From NCBI GenBank assembly GCA_910589655.1, contig CAJUTJ010000093.1, positions 27,121 through 91,120 of the forward strand: a DNA stretch of 64,000 bases, in the 5' to 3' direction. Under the pieces are notes generated by a model that saw nothing but the letters and a program-made list of their open reading frames with translations, did no database searches and had not been told where the DNA came from. Source of the DNA: an uncultured Acetatifactor sp. (GTDB taxonomy: Bacteria > Bacillota > Clostridia > Lachnospirales > Lachnospiraceae). The translations under genes and the position numbers were made by a program. Numbering within the stretch: position 1 is the stretch's first letter; each line of letters starts with the position of its first letter. Shown here one piece after another: positions 9,384 through 18,387 of this stretch.

Positions 9384-11144
9384 TTACTGAGGAAGTTTGG
9401 TGCTCAGACCTGCCTCGTAAGCTTCCTTTCTCTCGTCGATAATTGCCTGATAACCTGCATCCAGATACTTCTGGCTCAGCTCGTCATACAGTGCATCGAA
9501 CTCTTCAGGCTTACACATGGTCAGCTGATCACGGTACTCAGGATATACCTGCTCCTTCAGGGAGTCGCCGTACTCTGCTACGGAATCAAAAGAAGTAGCG
9601 AAGTTACAATCGGAGTATGCACCGTTATTGTACAACTTGTCCTGACCCTTGTAGTTAGCAAGGATGTCCTCGTAGAAGTCCTGAGGCAGACCCTGAGGAG
9701 AGATAGCCTTGATATCCTTCTCTACGGAACCAAGAGTCTTAGCTGCGGTAACGATCATCCAGTAGTCAACGTTGTTGTTGTGGCCTTGCTGCTCTGCCAG
9801 ACCCTTCTGATCAGCTACAGCTACAGGATCACCGTCTTCACCAACAGTATAGTTAACGCCCTCAATACCCCATGTCATGGTGAACAGGTTTTCTTCCTGA
9901 GACAGCCACTCCATGTACATCATAGCAGCCTTTACTTCATCCTCGGTAGCATTGTTGGAGAATGCGGTCATACATCCGAATACGTTGGTAGGTCTGAAGG
10001 AGTTAGTGCTTCCCCATTCAGGATCGGTTTCCAGAGTTCCGCTGTTTACTACTACACCCAGCTTAGCATCAGGATTGGTCTCATAGAATGCAACCAACGG
10101 ATCAATGGTGGATGAAGTATATGCACTCCACTCAAAAATCTTACCATTAATGAAATCGGAGTTTGCTTCGGAAGTGTCTCTGGTGTAATACTCAGGATCC
10201 TTAAATCCTCTGTTGTACAGCTCGTTCTCAAACTTTAACAGTCTCTTCTGAGCCTCGGTGGACAGTGCGGGAACCTGATAGTCACCGGTGGTTGCCCATG
10301 TAAGCTCGTCCTGAGGCTGATCTCTCCAACCATAGTTCTGGTCAGCGCCGGCACCGGCAACCTTAACTCCTCCTGCGGGATGCTCGGCAATGCCTGCATC
10401 TACCAGCTTCTGGAACAGTTCAAGCTTCTCGGCATTGGTCTTAGGATAGCCGGTCATTCCTACCTGCTCTATCCAGTCCTGACGATACCAGGTAATCCAT
10501 GTGTAGTTGGTATTACCGTAAGGTCTGGTACCAAGGCATAGGTAATCCTCACCGTTCAGCTTTGTATAAATGTCGATATTATTGTCTACCATATTCTGAT
10601 AGAAAGTGGGAGCTACCGTCTTCAGCTGCTCCATATCATAGGGCTGTAAGTATCCTTCTGCCTGCCATGTAGCCAGCTTATCATAGTCGTACTCCATACA
10701 TACGGTGGGCAGATCCTGACCTGCTGCCAGCATAGCGTAGTCGTTCATAACGGCATTACGGGTAATTGCCACATACTCTACGGTAATATTATACTGATCA
10801 CCGAAGTTCTCCTGTACCCAATTTGTCCAGTAGTTGTCCTGAACATCGGAACAGCCGTTACCGGAATCGCCACGGTCATATACGGGGATTCTCAATGTTA
10901 CATTATTCTCGAAGGCTGTGAATCCGGCAATACCGGGTTCTGCAGTCTCACTGCTGCTTGATGATGCCTGAGAGCTGTCAGCAGGTGCGCTGCTTGATGC
11001 CTGAGAACTGCTTGCGGGTGCGCTGCTTGATGCAGCACTACTGTTGGATGCAGCAGAATCATCACCACAGCCGGCTAAAGTACCCATTGCCATAGCGCCT
11101 ACAAGGGCTGTGGCAAGAACTTTCTGAAGAGAATTCTTCTTCAT
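9384..11144 (-). CDS. ABC importer sugar-binding lipoprotein
   Basis: A 586-residue extracytoplasmic solute-binding protein. The signal peptide ends in the lipobox LAGC (Cys26 region), and a long Ser/Ala linker of SSSAPASSSQA type follows, typical of Clostridial sugar-binding lipoproteins. The mature domain resembles the large YtcQ/LipO-like binding proteins that work with LplB and YtcP permeases. It presumably binds rhamnogalacturonan-derived oligosaccharides outside the membrane. AGGAGG precedes the ATG at 9 nt. It is the third gene of the permease-permease-lipoprotein set, 131 bp after the second permease, a gap that may allow higher expression. No ATPase gene is present; such systems usually share one encoded elsewhere. 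Confidence 0.92.
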   Translation of the reverse strand: MKKNSLQKVLATALVGAMAMGTLAGCGDDSAASNSSAASSSAPASSSQASSSAPADSSQASSSSSETAEPGIAGFTAFENNVTLRIPVYDRGDSGNGCSDVQDNYWTNWVQENFGDQYNITVEYVAITRNAVMNDYAMLAAGQDLPTVCMEYDYDKLATWQAEGYLQPYDMEQLKTVAPTFYQNMVDNNIDIYTKLNGEDYLCLGTRPYGNTNYTWITWYRQDWIEQVGMTGYPKTNAEKLELFQKLVDAGIAEHPAGGVKVAGAGADQNYGWRDQPQDELTWATTGDYQVPALSTEAQKRLLKFENELYNRGFKDPEYYTRDTSEANSDFINGKIFEWSAYTSSTIDPLVAFYETNPDAKLGVVVNSGTLETDPEWGSTNSFRPTNVFGCMTAFSNNATEDEVKAAMMYMEWLSQEENLFTMTWGIEGVNYTVGEDGDPVAVADQKGLAEQQGHNNNVDYWMIVTAAKTLGSVEKDIKAISPQGLPQDFYEDILANYKGQDKLYNNGAYSDCNFATSFDSVAEYGDSLKEQVYPEYRDQLTMCKPEEFDALYDELSQKYLDAGYQAIIDERKEAYEAGLSTKLPQ

Positions 11145-11275
11145 AAAATGTTTCCTCCTTTTAATTTAAAGAAATATAGTTTATATAACCCGGGGTATCC
11201 GGGGAAAACTATCCTAAAATAGAGATTTCAAAATAACCTTGCTTACCAAATATCTGTTCCAAAAATTCTTATGTA

Positions 11276-12205
11276 TCAGCCCTTTACCGCACCGATCATG
11301 GTACCCTGTACAAAATACTTCTGCAGGAAAGGATAGATAATGATAATAGGTATGGTAACAAACATAATACTTGCCGCCTGAAGTACCTCCGGCGCGGACT
11401 GGCTGACACCGCCGGTATCCGCCAGAGACGCTGTCTGCGCTTCGTTTGCGGAAGCCACTAACTGGTACAGCTTATACTGAATCAATTTCAGGCTGGAATC
11501 TCGAGTGTAGTACATGTTATCGGAATAGGTATTCCAGCGTCCAACCGCATAGAAAAGGGACAATGTCGCAAGGATGGGCTTGGATAAGGGAATCACAATC
11601 TTACCCAAAATCTGAAAATTGCTGGCTCCGTCCAAAAATGCCGATTCTTCCAAACTGTCCGGAATGGTGCTCATGAAGAAGTTCTTCATAATCAACATGT
11701 TATAAGGCGAGTAAATCAACGGCAGAATCAACACCCACATTGTGTCCAAAACATGCAGATCCTGATAAAGCAGATACGCCGGAATAATACCTGCGCTGAA
11801 ATACATAGGAACCATCAACAGGAAGGTAAGCCATGACCTGCCCTTCAGCCTTTTTTTCGAAAGCGGATATGCGGCACAGGTACATACCAACATACCGAGA
11901 ACCGTAAATATCAAAGTTACTATCACGGAGAAGATCATGGAATAAGTCATGGAATCATCTCCGAAGACACGCTTAAATGCATCAAAAGTTATACCTTTAG
12001 GCCAGAAATATACTGCCTTTGCCATTACCGCCGTATTACCGGAGATAGACTTTGCCATTACATGTATAAACGGCAATACGCAGGTAGCGCAGAGGAGTAC
12101 AATAATCGCCATCATCACAAAATCGCTGATACGGAATCTGTTAACGGCATGTGCGCCGCCTGCAGAAGTCGTCACTTCATTCGTAGTCTGTTTCTTTTTA
12201 CTCAT
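11276..12205 (-). CDS. ABC sugar permease, YtcP/CUT1 type
   Basis: A 309-residue polytopic inner-membrane protein with about six helices. The EAA loop is visible around SLEESAFLDGASNFQILGKI, the coupling helix that contacts the ATPase. The first helix follows an Asn/Arg-rich start. The start at 12205 (MSKKKQTT) lies 8 nt behind GGAGG; a GTG three codons upstream is less likely. Together with the preceding permease it forms the membrane channel of the oligosaccharide importer. Only 12 nt separate it from the first permease gene. Confidence 0.9.
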   Translation of the reverse strand: MSKKKQTTNEVTTSAGGAHAVNRFRISDFVMMAIIVLLCATCVLPFIHVMAKSISGNTAVMAKAVYFWPKGITFDAFKRVFGDDSMTYSMIFSVIVTLIFTVLGMLVCTCAAYPLSKKRLKGRSWLTFLLMVPMYFSAGIIPAYLLYQDLHVLDTMWVLILPLIYSPYNMLIMKNFFMSTIPDSLEESAFLDGASNFQILGKIVIPLSKPILATLSLFYAVGRWNTYSDNMYYTRDSSLKLIQYKLYQLVASANEAQTASLADTGGVSQSAPEVLQAASIMFVTIPIIIIYPFLQKYFVQGTMIGAVKG

Positions 12206-12217
12206 TCCGTTCACCTC

Positions 12218-13168
12218 CTACAGTAATCCGTCTTCACCGAGCTGCTTAGCAACCCTGTCGGACAACAATACCAAGAACAAACCTACAAGGGACTGGAACA
12301 GGCCAACTGCCGTGGCCATGGAGAATTTACCGTTATTAATACCTTTTGCATATATGTAAACGGCCAGCTGGTACTGGAATTCCTTAACCTGTGTATTTCC
12401 GAGTACTGTCAAACGCTCCAGATTACTTCCCATCACACGGCCCAGATTCATAATGAGCAGTGTAACAATGGTGCTCTTGATTCCCGGAAGGGTTATATGC
12501 CACATTCTCTTCCAGCGGTTCGCTCCGTCGATCATGGCTGCCTCATACAGCTCTCCGTTGATACCCGTGATAGCTGCCAGATAGAGGATGGTTCCCCAGC
12601 CCATGCCCTGCCATACGCCGATGAAAAGATACGTGAAAGCCCAGTGCCACTTTTCCGTCAGGAAAGGAATACCTTGTTCAATAATTCCCGCATTCATCAA
12701 TGCAACGTTCACCAGACCGGTGGAAGGACGGAACATATTGTAGGCAACACTACCGATGATCGCCCATGAAAGGAAGTGGGGCAGATACAGAATCGTCTGT
12801 GAAACCTTCTTAAATCTCGGATAACGAAGTTCATTTAAAATCAATGCCAGAATAATAGGCATCGGAAATCCTACCAACAAATCTGCCAAGTTAAAAACAA
12901 TAGAATTACGCAACGCTCTGATGAAGTCCGCATCCTTAAAAATCTTAATGAAGGTCCCCATTCCAACCCATTCACTGCCGCTGTAACCCTTTGCCGGTTT
13001 GTAATCCATAAATGCCATCCTCAAACCGGGATACGCTCCGTAACTGAAGATAATAACCATTGCCAAAGGAAACAGCAGCAATAGATATAACTGCCAGTCT
13101 CTTTTTAAAGCATTCGCCCAAGTAGTTTTGGTTCTTATCTCTGCCTTGGCTCCACTACTCTTTGCCAT
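12218..13168 (-). CDS. ABC sugar permease, LplB/CUT1 type
   Basis: A 316-residue polytopic permease. The N-terminal part RDWQLYLLLLFPLAMVIIFSYG is typical of LplB-like subunits, and the EAA motif appears as ELYEAAMIDGANRWKRMWHI. It is the first gene of the importer operon and lies divergently from the AraC gene. The start at 13168 (MAKSSGAK) is preceded by GGAGGAGG with 6 nt spacing; longer in-frame starts upstream are not supported. Function: inner-membrane half of the importer, paired with the YtcP-type subunit. Confidence 0.9.
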   Translation of the reverse strand: MAKSSGAKAEIRTKTTWANALKRDWQLYLLLLFPLAMVIIFSYGAYPGLRMAFMDYKPAKGYSGSEWVGMGTFIKIFKDADFIRALRNSIVFNLADLLVGFPMPIILALILNELRYPRFKKVSQTILYLPHFLSWAIIGSVAYNMFRPSTGLVNVALMNAGIIEQGIPFLTEKWHWAFTYLFIGVWQGMGWGTILYLAAITGINGELYEAAMIDGANRWKRMWHITLPGIKSTIVTLLIMNLGRVMGSNLERLTVLGNTQVKEFQYQLAVYIYAKGINNGKFSMATAVGLFQSLVGLFLVLLSDRVAKQLGEDGLL

Positions 13169-13717
13169 ATGCAACCTCCTCCTATTAATCTGCACAAACC
13201 CCGCCGCATTTCTTCTCGTCAATTTGCACATATTATAAATTCATACAAGAGTATTATCATACATATTGCCGATTAATTCTAAGCAATAAGCGTAGAAAAC
13301 TGCGCAAAAACGACCATTTAAACCAGTGTTCGTTTTTCGGAGATTTGAAATTTTGCATCATATTGCCTTAAAATGGAAGAATTTTGTGAGCACTTTCACA
13401 TGAATTCCCTTGGTAGATGTGAACATTCTGAAAATGTTATGAATAGTTTATGAACAAAGATGTAAGTACTTACATTAAATTATGGTTGATTTTATTCGAT
13501 TTCACTGATATATATAATATTAAGAGTTATTTTTTTATAGAAAAGAGAATGATTTATTCAGAAAACAAACTTAAAGTGTAACGAATGCACAAAAAGCTTG
13601 CAGCGAAACGCAGAAACATGGCCGAAGTCACCGGCCGCCACACAGCAGCATGTAATGTCGGGATTGGAAGCAGCAATCCCGTACCCTCCTAAAAAATAGA
13701 ACTGGAATAATAAGCAT
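13169..13717. promoter_or_regulatory. Divergent control region between importer and AraC gene
   Basis: This 549-bp AT-rich gap holds several sites. TGTGA-N6-TCACA at 13385-13400 is a perfect Crp/Fnr-type dyad. ATGTAAGTACTTACAT at 13460-13475 is a perfect 16-bp palindrome, a candidate AraC or other operator. For the plus strand, TTGATT (13486-13491) and TATATA (13509-13514) are 17 bp apart and overlap TATAAT at 13513-13518. A hairpin CGGGATTG/CAATCCCG (13659-13681) lies in the AraC leader. On the minus strand a TATAAT near 13230 could serve the importer. No coding sequence was seen. Confidence 0.5.
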
Positions 13718-14701
13718 ATGGCAAAACCGAAAAGTACCGTAACAGAATATAGAAGTTATTACCTGCCCATGCATTTTCCCGTGTTGCTGCTCTCCGGCGA
13801 CTACTGGAAAATATCGGACGTTCCCAGCGGCAGACTCCATTTTCATAATTGTCTGGAAATCGGCATCTGCCACTCCCACAGCGGATATATTGAAATATTC
13901 GGGGAGCAAATGAACTTCAAGGCAGGGGATGTGACAGTGATCCCTAAGAATGTTCCGCACACCACATACAGCACTCCGGGAACGGAAAGCCACTGGTCCT
14001 ATATTTATCTGGATCCCAAGGAGCTTTTTCGAAACCTGCTGCCCGCCACTTGGCAGAATCACGATTTAGCAACATATTCCTTAAACAATTTCAAACCCAT
14101 TTTAAACAAGGGGGAATACCCACAAATCCGCTATTTGGCAGAAGCCGCTATTCGGGAGCTAGAAGAACAGAAGCCCAGTTTCCAGCTCAGTGCAAAGGGT
14201 CTTCTTCTTTCCTTGTATATTGAAATTTACCGCGTACAGACCTTAGGAAAAAATGGGGGGGGCACTGCTGACCCTAAAAACAAAGAGACGCCAACGGCGG
14301 AGAATGAGACGGAAAATTCCCTTGTAATAGCCCCTGCCCTGAATTACATAGAAGAAAATTATATGCAGCAGTTTACCATAGAACATCTGGCGGACTTATG
14401 TCATTGGAGCCCCACGCATTTTCGCAGAGTTTTCCATGACATTATGGGCACATCCCCTCTGGATTTCGTAAACAGTACCCGCATCTCCAAGGCCTGCCAC
14501 TTATTGCGCAGCACAGAGGAATCCGTACTGAATATTTCGGAGATGGTAGGCTTCCACTCCGTCTCCAGCTTTAATCGTTATTTTGTAAAAATTATGCAGA
14601 TGTCCCCGAGGGATTACAGGAAACAAATCCTTAAATCGGACAAGCGTTCGGAAAATCAATCCATTCTGGAATACGCAGGATGGCTTTATCCGGAAAAATA
14701 A
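13718..14701 (+). CDS. AraC-family regulator with cupin sensor domain
   Basis: A 327-residue transcription factor. The N-terminal half is a cupin sugar-sensing domain (HFHNCLEIGICHSHSGYIE, then FKAGDVTVIPKNVPHTTYS). The C-terminal hundred residues hold two helix-turn-helix motifs (FTIEHLADLCHWSPTHFRRVF and ISEMVGFHSVSSFNRYF). A Gly/Asn/Glu-rich linker at about 180-205 joins them. It is transcribed divergently from the importer operon, so it probably activates rhamnogalacturonan genes when the inducing sugar is bound. The ribosome site is weak (GGAA about 13 nt from the ATG), so expression may be low. A strong terminator follows directly. Confidence 0.88.
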   Translation: MAKPKSTVTEYRSYYLPMHFPVLLLSGDYWKISDVPSGRLHFHNCLEIGICHSHSGYIEIFGEQMNFKAGDVTVIPKNVPHTTYSTPGTESHWSYIYLDPKELFRNLLPATWQNHDLATYSLNNFKPILNKGEYPQIRYLAEAAIRELEEQKPSFQLSAKGLLLSLYIEIYRVQTLGKNGGGTADPKNKETPTAENETENSLVIAPALNYIEENYMQQFTIEHLADLCHWSPTHFRRVFHDIMGTSPLDFVNSTRISKACHLLRSTEESVLNISEMVGFHSVSSFNRYFVKIMQMSPRDYRKQILKSDKRSENQSILEYAGWLYPEK

Positions 14702-14736
14702 AACCTCCTTCCGGTTTCACGGTCAGGAGGTTTTTT
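14702..14736 (+). terminator. Terminator of the AraC gene
   Basis: AACCTCC (14702-14708) pairs with GGAGGTT (14726-14732), with an inner CCG/CGG pair, and is followed by TTTT. It starts at the stop codon of the AraC gene. Confidence 0.85.
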
Positions 14737-14780
14737 GCACTATTCATTCTTTATAGTATTTTGCTCCTTATATATCCCCC

Positions 14781-15434
14781 TTACTTGTCTTCCTTCTTCC
14801 TTGGCGGAAAATAATAGGGAAAAATGCCCAGTCTTGCGCCAAAGGCGTGTATCAGCGGAAACAAGATTACAACTGTAATTATCTGAGAGAGCATAACGGG
14901 CACTTCCGAATAATCTTCCTGTTTCAGCTTTGCGCCACCCCCCATCATATCCACGTAGAAATCCGTGCGGGTCAAGGGATCCCTAAACTGAATCTGATCC
15001 AAAAATGTGGGATGCTGCGTCAAGTCTTCGTATACAATGCAGCCCACCGGCAGAATCGTGTCACCGTCATAAATAGTATTTCCTTGACTCTGCACACTCT
15101 CATTGTTAATGCGGGCGGCTACCCGCTCACCGGAAGGCAGGCGCAGCATATCCATATACCCGTTGCCGTAGAATCCGCCCCCTTCATTTCTATATTGAAT
15201 TCCGTGAGAAATAACGGTGAAAGTATCATGTTCCAGCATATCGGCAATGCTTTGCGCCCGAAACACGTCCTCTCCGGCAATTCCGCCGATATCACCGTCC
15301 GCCACCATATGTGCTTCCTCGTAATCCGCATATGTACTGTCCGCGATGAATTTTACTCCTTTGCCCACGGCCAGAGCCACAAGTGCGCTGAGGGCAAGGC
15401 AGAGCCATATGTCAAAAGGTAAGTGCCTTCTCAT
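14781..15434 (-). CDS. Two-helix membrane protein of unknown function
   Basis: A 217-residue protein that I do not recognise. The N-terminal helix (about 8-28, IWLCLALSALVALAVG) and a second one near 182-203 (LSQIITVVILFPLIHAFG) flank about 150 residues rich in Asp, Gly and Tyr that would face outside if both ends are cytoplasmic. A Lys-rich tail (PPRKKEDK) supports a cytoplasmic C-terminus. AGGAGG stands 8 nt before the ATG. It lies 97 bp downstream of the leuA-like gene on the same strand and may share its transcript. No catalytic motif is visible. Confidence 0.75.
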   Translation of the reverse strand: MRRHLPFDIWLCLALSALVALAVGKGVKFIADSTYADYEEAHMVADGDIGGIAGEDVFRAQSIADMLEHDTFTVISHGIQYRNEGGGFYGNGYMDMLRLPSGERVAARINNESVQSQGNTIYDGDTILPVGCIVYEDLTQHPTFLDQIQFRDPLTRTDFYVDMMGGGAKLKQEDYSEVPVMLSQIITVVILFPLIHAFGARLGIFPYYFPPRKKEDK

Positions 15435-15530
15435 TATCCAGTCCTCCTATTCCAGTTCCGAGTCCCCTTCTCAGTGCCTTTCCCCCTCAGACCAATGTCT
15501 GGCTGTAAGGCACAGAAAAGCCCCCGCGGA

Positions 15531-17540
15531 TTAATGTTCCGGTTCAGTATGTCCGGTTCGGTATTGTACGGGTGTCATACCGTAACTTTTTTTAAAGAGC
15601 CGGTTAAAATGTTCCACATTTTCGTACCCTACTTCCGCGGCCACGGTTTCCACCGTCTGGTTGGTCTCCCGCAGCAGCGTCCGGGCTTTTTTCATGCGTT
15701 CCTTCTTCACTACCTCCTGAAAGGTTGTTCCGGCCTTCTCTTTGATATATTTGGAAAGATATGGTTTCGACAAATGGAACTCGGCGGAAAGCATATCCAA
15801 AGTCACCTGACGGTAATTTTTCTGGACATACCCGATAATATCCACAATCCGTTCTTCCCTGCCTTTGGTAATATGCTGTTCCGCGGTCAATTTGTTCACG
15901 GCGGAAACCAGCGCCGCTACGGAAGCCTTAATAATATCTTCATCCACTCCTACGCCCCAGTAATAATGCCCGTTCTGCAACAGTCCGACATAAGCGGCAG
16001 CCTTGGAGCTGGAACCCTTGGAAACGGCATGTTCCTCATAAACGGAAAGCTGATAGCTGATGCCGAAAAAAGTCTTAAGACAATTGCTGACCGCATCCAG
16101 ACGGCCGTTGCCCTGTCCGCAGATCACTCTCCGCTCCCCGCCCTGCTCCACTGTGACCTCCGCCTGTATCCCCTTTTCCTGCTTAAAATGGCATTCGGAA
16201 ATGTCGAAAACACTTCGTGAATTCATGTAAGCCTCTTCGAAAATCGAAAAAATTTCCGCAGGCAGCAGCTCCTGATGGCGTCTGTCGGATACTCCTTTGA
16301 TCAGATAACCCACTTCTTCCTTCATTGCCTCGGGAAGAGCAAAACCAAACTGTTGTTTTAAAACAAAAGCCACGCCGCCCTTGCCGGAGACGCTGTTAAT
16401 ACGTATAACATCGGATTCATACTCTCTGCCCACATCCGCCGGATCTATGGGAAGATAAGGCACATCCCACCGGCTGCCGCTTTTCCCTTCCTTCAGCCAC
16501 GTCATCCCTTTGCTGATGGCATCCTGATGAGAACCGGAAAATGCCGTAAACACCAGATCTCCCGCATAGGGAGTTCTCGCATGAACCTTCATACCCGTAA
16601 AGCGCTCATAGGCTTCCCTCACCTTCATAATATGAGAAAAATCAAGCCCGCTGTCCACACCGTGGCACACCATATTCATTGCCACCGTAACAATATCCAC
16701 ATTGCCGGTGCGCTCCCCGTTTCCGAAAAGTGTACCCTCCACCCTGTCCGCTCCCGCCAGAATGCCGAACTCCGCATCGCTGACGCCGCAGCCTCTGTCG
16801 TTGTGAGGATGAACGCTTAAAACAACATTTTCCCTGTATTTCAGATGCTTGTGCATATATTCCACCTGACAGGCGAACACATGGGGCATCGCCACCTGTA
16901 CCGTAGTGGGCAGATTAATAATGGCTTTTTGATCCGGAGTGGGCTGCCATACGTCCAAAACCGCATTGCAGACCTCCAAAGCGTAATCTGCCTCCGTCTG
17001 GGAAAAGCTTTCCGGACTGTATTCAAAGATGAAATTCCCTTCTGTTTCTTCCGCCATTATCTTCAACATCTCTGCACCGTCAACGGCAAGCTGCCGAATG
17101 GCATCCTTATCCTTTTTAAACACCTGCTCCCTTTGTTCCACAGAGGTGGAATTATAGAGATGTACCACGGCGCGGGGAGCTCCTTTTACCGCCTCAAAGG
17201 TCTTTTTGATTATATGTTCTCTGGCTTGCGTCAATACCTGAATAGTCACATCCTCCGGAATCATATTCCTGTCGATCAAAGCCCTGATAAAATTATACTC
17301 CGTTTCGGAGGAAGCAGGAAACCCGACCTCAATCTCCTTAAATCCGATCTCTACCAACAGCCGGAAAAATTCCAGCTTTTCTTCCAAACTCATGGGATCA
17401 ATCAACGCCTGATTTCCGTCCCGCAGATCCACACTGCACCATACAGGGGGCTTTTCTATAGTATCCTTCCTCACCCAGTCGTAAGTCACCTCGGGAGGCA
17501 TATGATATGTTTTTCCGTATTTTTCTCCGATTGCTGCCAT
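15531..17540 (-). CDS. 2-isopropylmalate synthase fused to an AraC-type DNA-binding domain
   Basis: A 669-residue protein. Residues 1-555 form a complete LeuA of the longer type: catalytic barrel with DLRDGNQ (38-44), the metal ligands HPHND (244-248), GNGERTGN (273-280) and a C-terminal regulatory domain (about 445-550). The enzyme condenses acetyl-CoA with 2-oxoisovalerate, the first step of leucine synthesis. Residues 563-662 are a full AraC-type double helix-turn-helix (LDMLSAEFHLSKPYLSKYIK and VETVAAEVGYENVEHFNRLF, then GMTPVQYR). The frame is unbroken, so the fusion is genuine in this sequence. The enzyme half may act as a leucine sensor for the DNA-binding half. The start at 17540 has AAGGAG 7 nt upstream. 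No T-box or leader peptide precedes it. Confidence 0.9.
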   Translation of the reverse strand: MAAIGEKYGKTYHMPPEVTYDWVRKDTIEKPPVWCSVDLRDGNQALIDPMSLEEKLEFFRLLVEIGFKEIEVGFPASSETEYNFIRALIDRNMIPEDVTIQVLTQAREHIIKKTFEAVKGAPRAVVHLYNSTSVEQREQVFKKDKDAIRQLAVDGAEMLKIMAEETEGNFIFEYSPESFSQTEADYALEVCNAVLDVWQPTPDQKAIINLPTTVQVAMPHVFACQVEYMHKHLKYRENVVLSVHPHNDRGCGVSDAEFGILAGADRVEGTLFGNGERTGNVDIVTVAMNMVCHGVDSGLDFSHIMKVREAYERFTGMKVHARTPYAGDLVFTAFSGSHQDAISKGMTWLKEGKSGSRWDVPYLPIDPADVGREYESDVIRINSVSGKGGVAFVLKQQFGFALPEAMKEEVGYLIKGVSDRRHQELLPAEIFSIFEEAYMNSRSVFDISECHFKQEKGIQAEVTVEQGGERRVICGQGNGRLDAVSNCLKTFFGISYQLSVYEEHAVSKGSSSKAAAYVGLLQNGHYYWGVGVDEDIIKASVAALVSAVNKLTAEQHITKGREERIVDIIGYVQKNYRQVTLDMLSAEFHLSKPYLSKYIKEKAGTTFQEVVKKERMKKARTLLRETNQTVETVAAEVGYENVEHFNRLFKKSYGMTPVQYRTGHTEPEH

Positions 17541-17570
17541 AAACAAACTCCTTTTCGTTGTGATTGAATC

Positions 17571-17599
17571 ATCTTATCACGAGAAAAGGAGAGCCGCAA
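17571..17599 (-). promoter_or_regulatory. Promoter of the leuA-AraC fusion gene
   Basis: On the minus strand TTGCGG (17594-17599) and TAAGAT (17571-17576) are 17 bp apart, 31 bp upstream of the start codon. The rest of 17600-17730 is AT-rich and shows no attenuator or T-box. Confidence 0.5.
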
Positions 17600-17730
17600 T
17601 GACTTATGTTAACTAATTACTTGATGCATTTTAACTATATGTCCAGAAATATTTTGCTTTTTCGTGTACATATCAAATAATTTTCTTTTCACCATTTGAT
17701 GTTTTATTTCTTTTTCATTGAACTATTTTA

Positions 17731-18084
17731 TTATGCCTGCAGCTCTTTGCTTAACTTAATCCGCACTTGGCTTTTCTCTATTTGGACATCGGCATTGTCT
17801 ATCATCATTCCGATCAAAAGCAGCTGACTGCTCTCACCGGGATCGCCGGAGCCGGCCAATTCCCAATAAAAGTCCTCCAGCCCTTCATTTTTCGGTTCAT
17901 TAAAATATTTCACCAAGGCATCGACTCTCTCACGATATTCTTCCCGGTAATCCGCCGTTATTTCGATATCCGCACGGTTATTCTCCACATGGACGGCCGA
18001 CCGGACATCCTTCGCCCCTATGGAAAAGAAAAACATAGTCAGCTCCTCCACTATATTTGCAAGCTTTTTCTCGTTATGTGTCAT
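17731..18084 (-). CDS. Small conserved-looking protein of unknown function
   Basis: A 117-residue soluble protein that I do not recognise. It reads as a helix-sheet mixture: MTHNEKKLANIVEELTMFFFSIGAKDV, a charged middle with EITADYREEYRERVDALVKYF, and a C-terminal part rich in isoleucine, glutamate and lysine. The start at 18084 is backed by GGAGG with 5 nt spacing; a start at 18144 would fall inside the long hairpin element next door. No metal, nucleotide or DNA-binding motif is seen. It is probably a single gene. Confidence 0.65.
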   Translation of the reverse strand: MTHNEKKLANIVEELTMFFFSIGAKDVRSAVHVENNRADIEITADYREEYRERVDALVKYFNEPKNEGLEDFYWELAGSGDPGESSQLLLIGMMIDNADVQIEKSQVRIKLSKELQA

Positions 18085-18134
18085 TTCATCCTCCAACAAT
18101 GTAACATTAATTCTAATTTCCGAACAGACGAACC

Positions 18135-18296
18135 AGTGTTCCATCCAGCTAGAAATTGGATTTTGGGGCTGTATGGTTCGTGCCAGTGCCAGGCAAAATT
18201 TCGACGGCGATGCGGTGGCATCGTCTAGAAATTTTAACGACGCAATGGCGCGAAACAGGCAGCTCCAAGGTTCAATTTCTGGCCGGATGGAGCACT
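18135..18296. repeat. 162-bp long imperfect hairpin (MITE-like)
   Basis: The left arm from 18135 (AGTGTTCCATCCAGCTAGAA) and the right arm read inward from 18296 on the opposite strand (AGTGCTCCATCCGGCCAGAA) match over nearly their whole 75-80 bp, so the full element folds into one stem. The centre pairs GGCGATGC with GCATCGTC. It lies immediately upstream of the 117-residue gene. I found no clear target duplication. It may be a non-autonomous mobile element or encode a structured RNA. Confidence 0.7.
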
Positions 18297-18387
18297 AGTG
18301 TGCCGGCCAGATTACTTTCAGCTAAATAGCGCACCAGCTCTCCGTGAGCAAGCCCTTTCCGGGAAAGCCATGTGCTTTGATCCTGTT

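Noticed and set aside
17541..17730. T-box or leader peptide for the leuA fusion
   Set aside because: No T-box sequence, terminator/antiterminator pair or leucine-rich leader frame was found.
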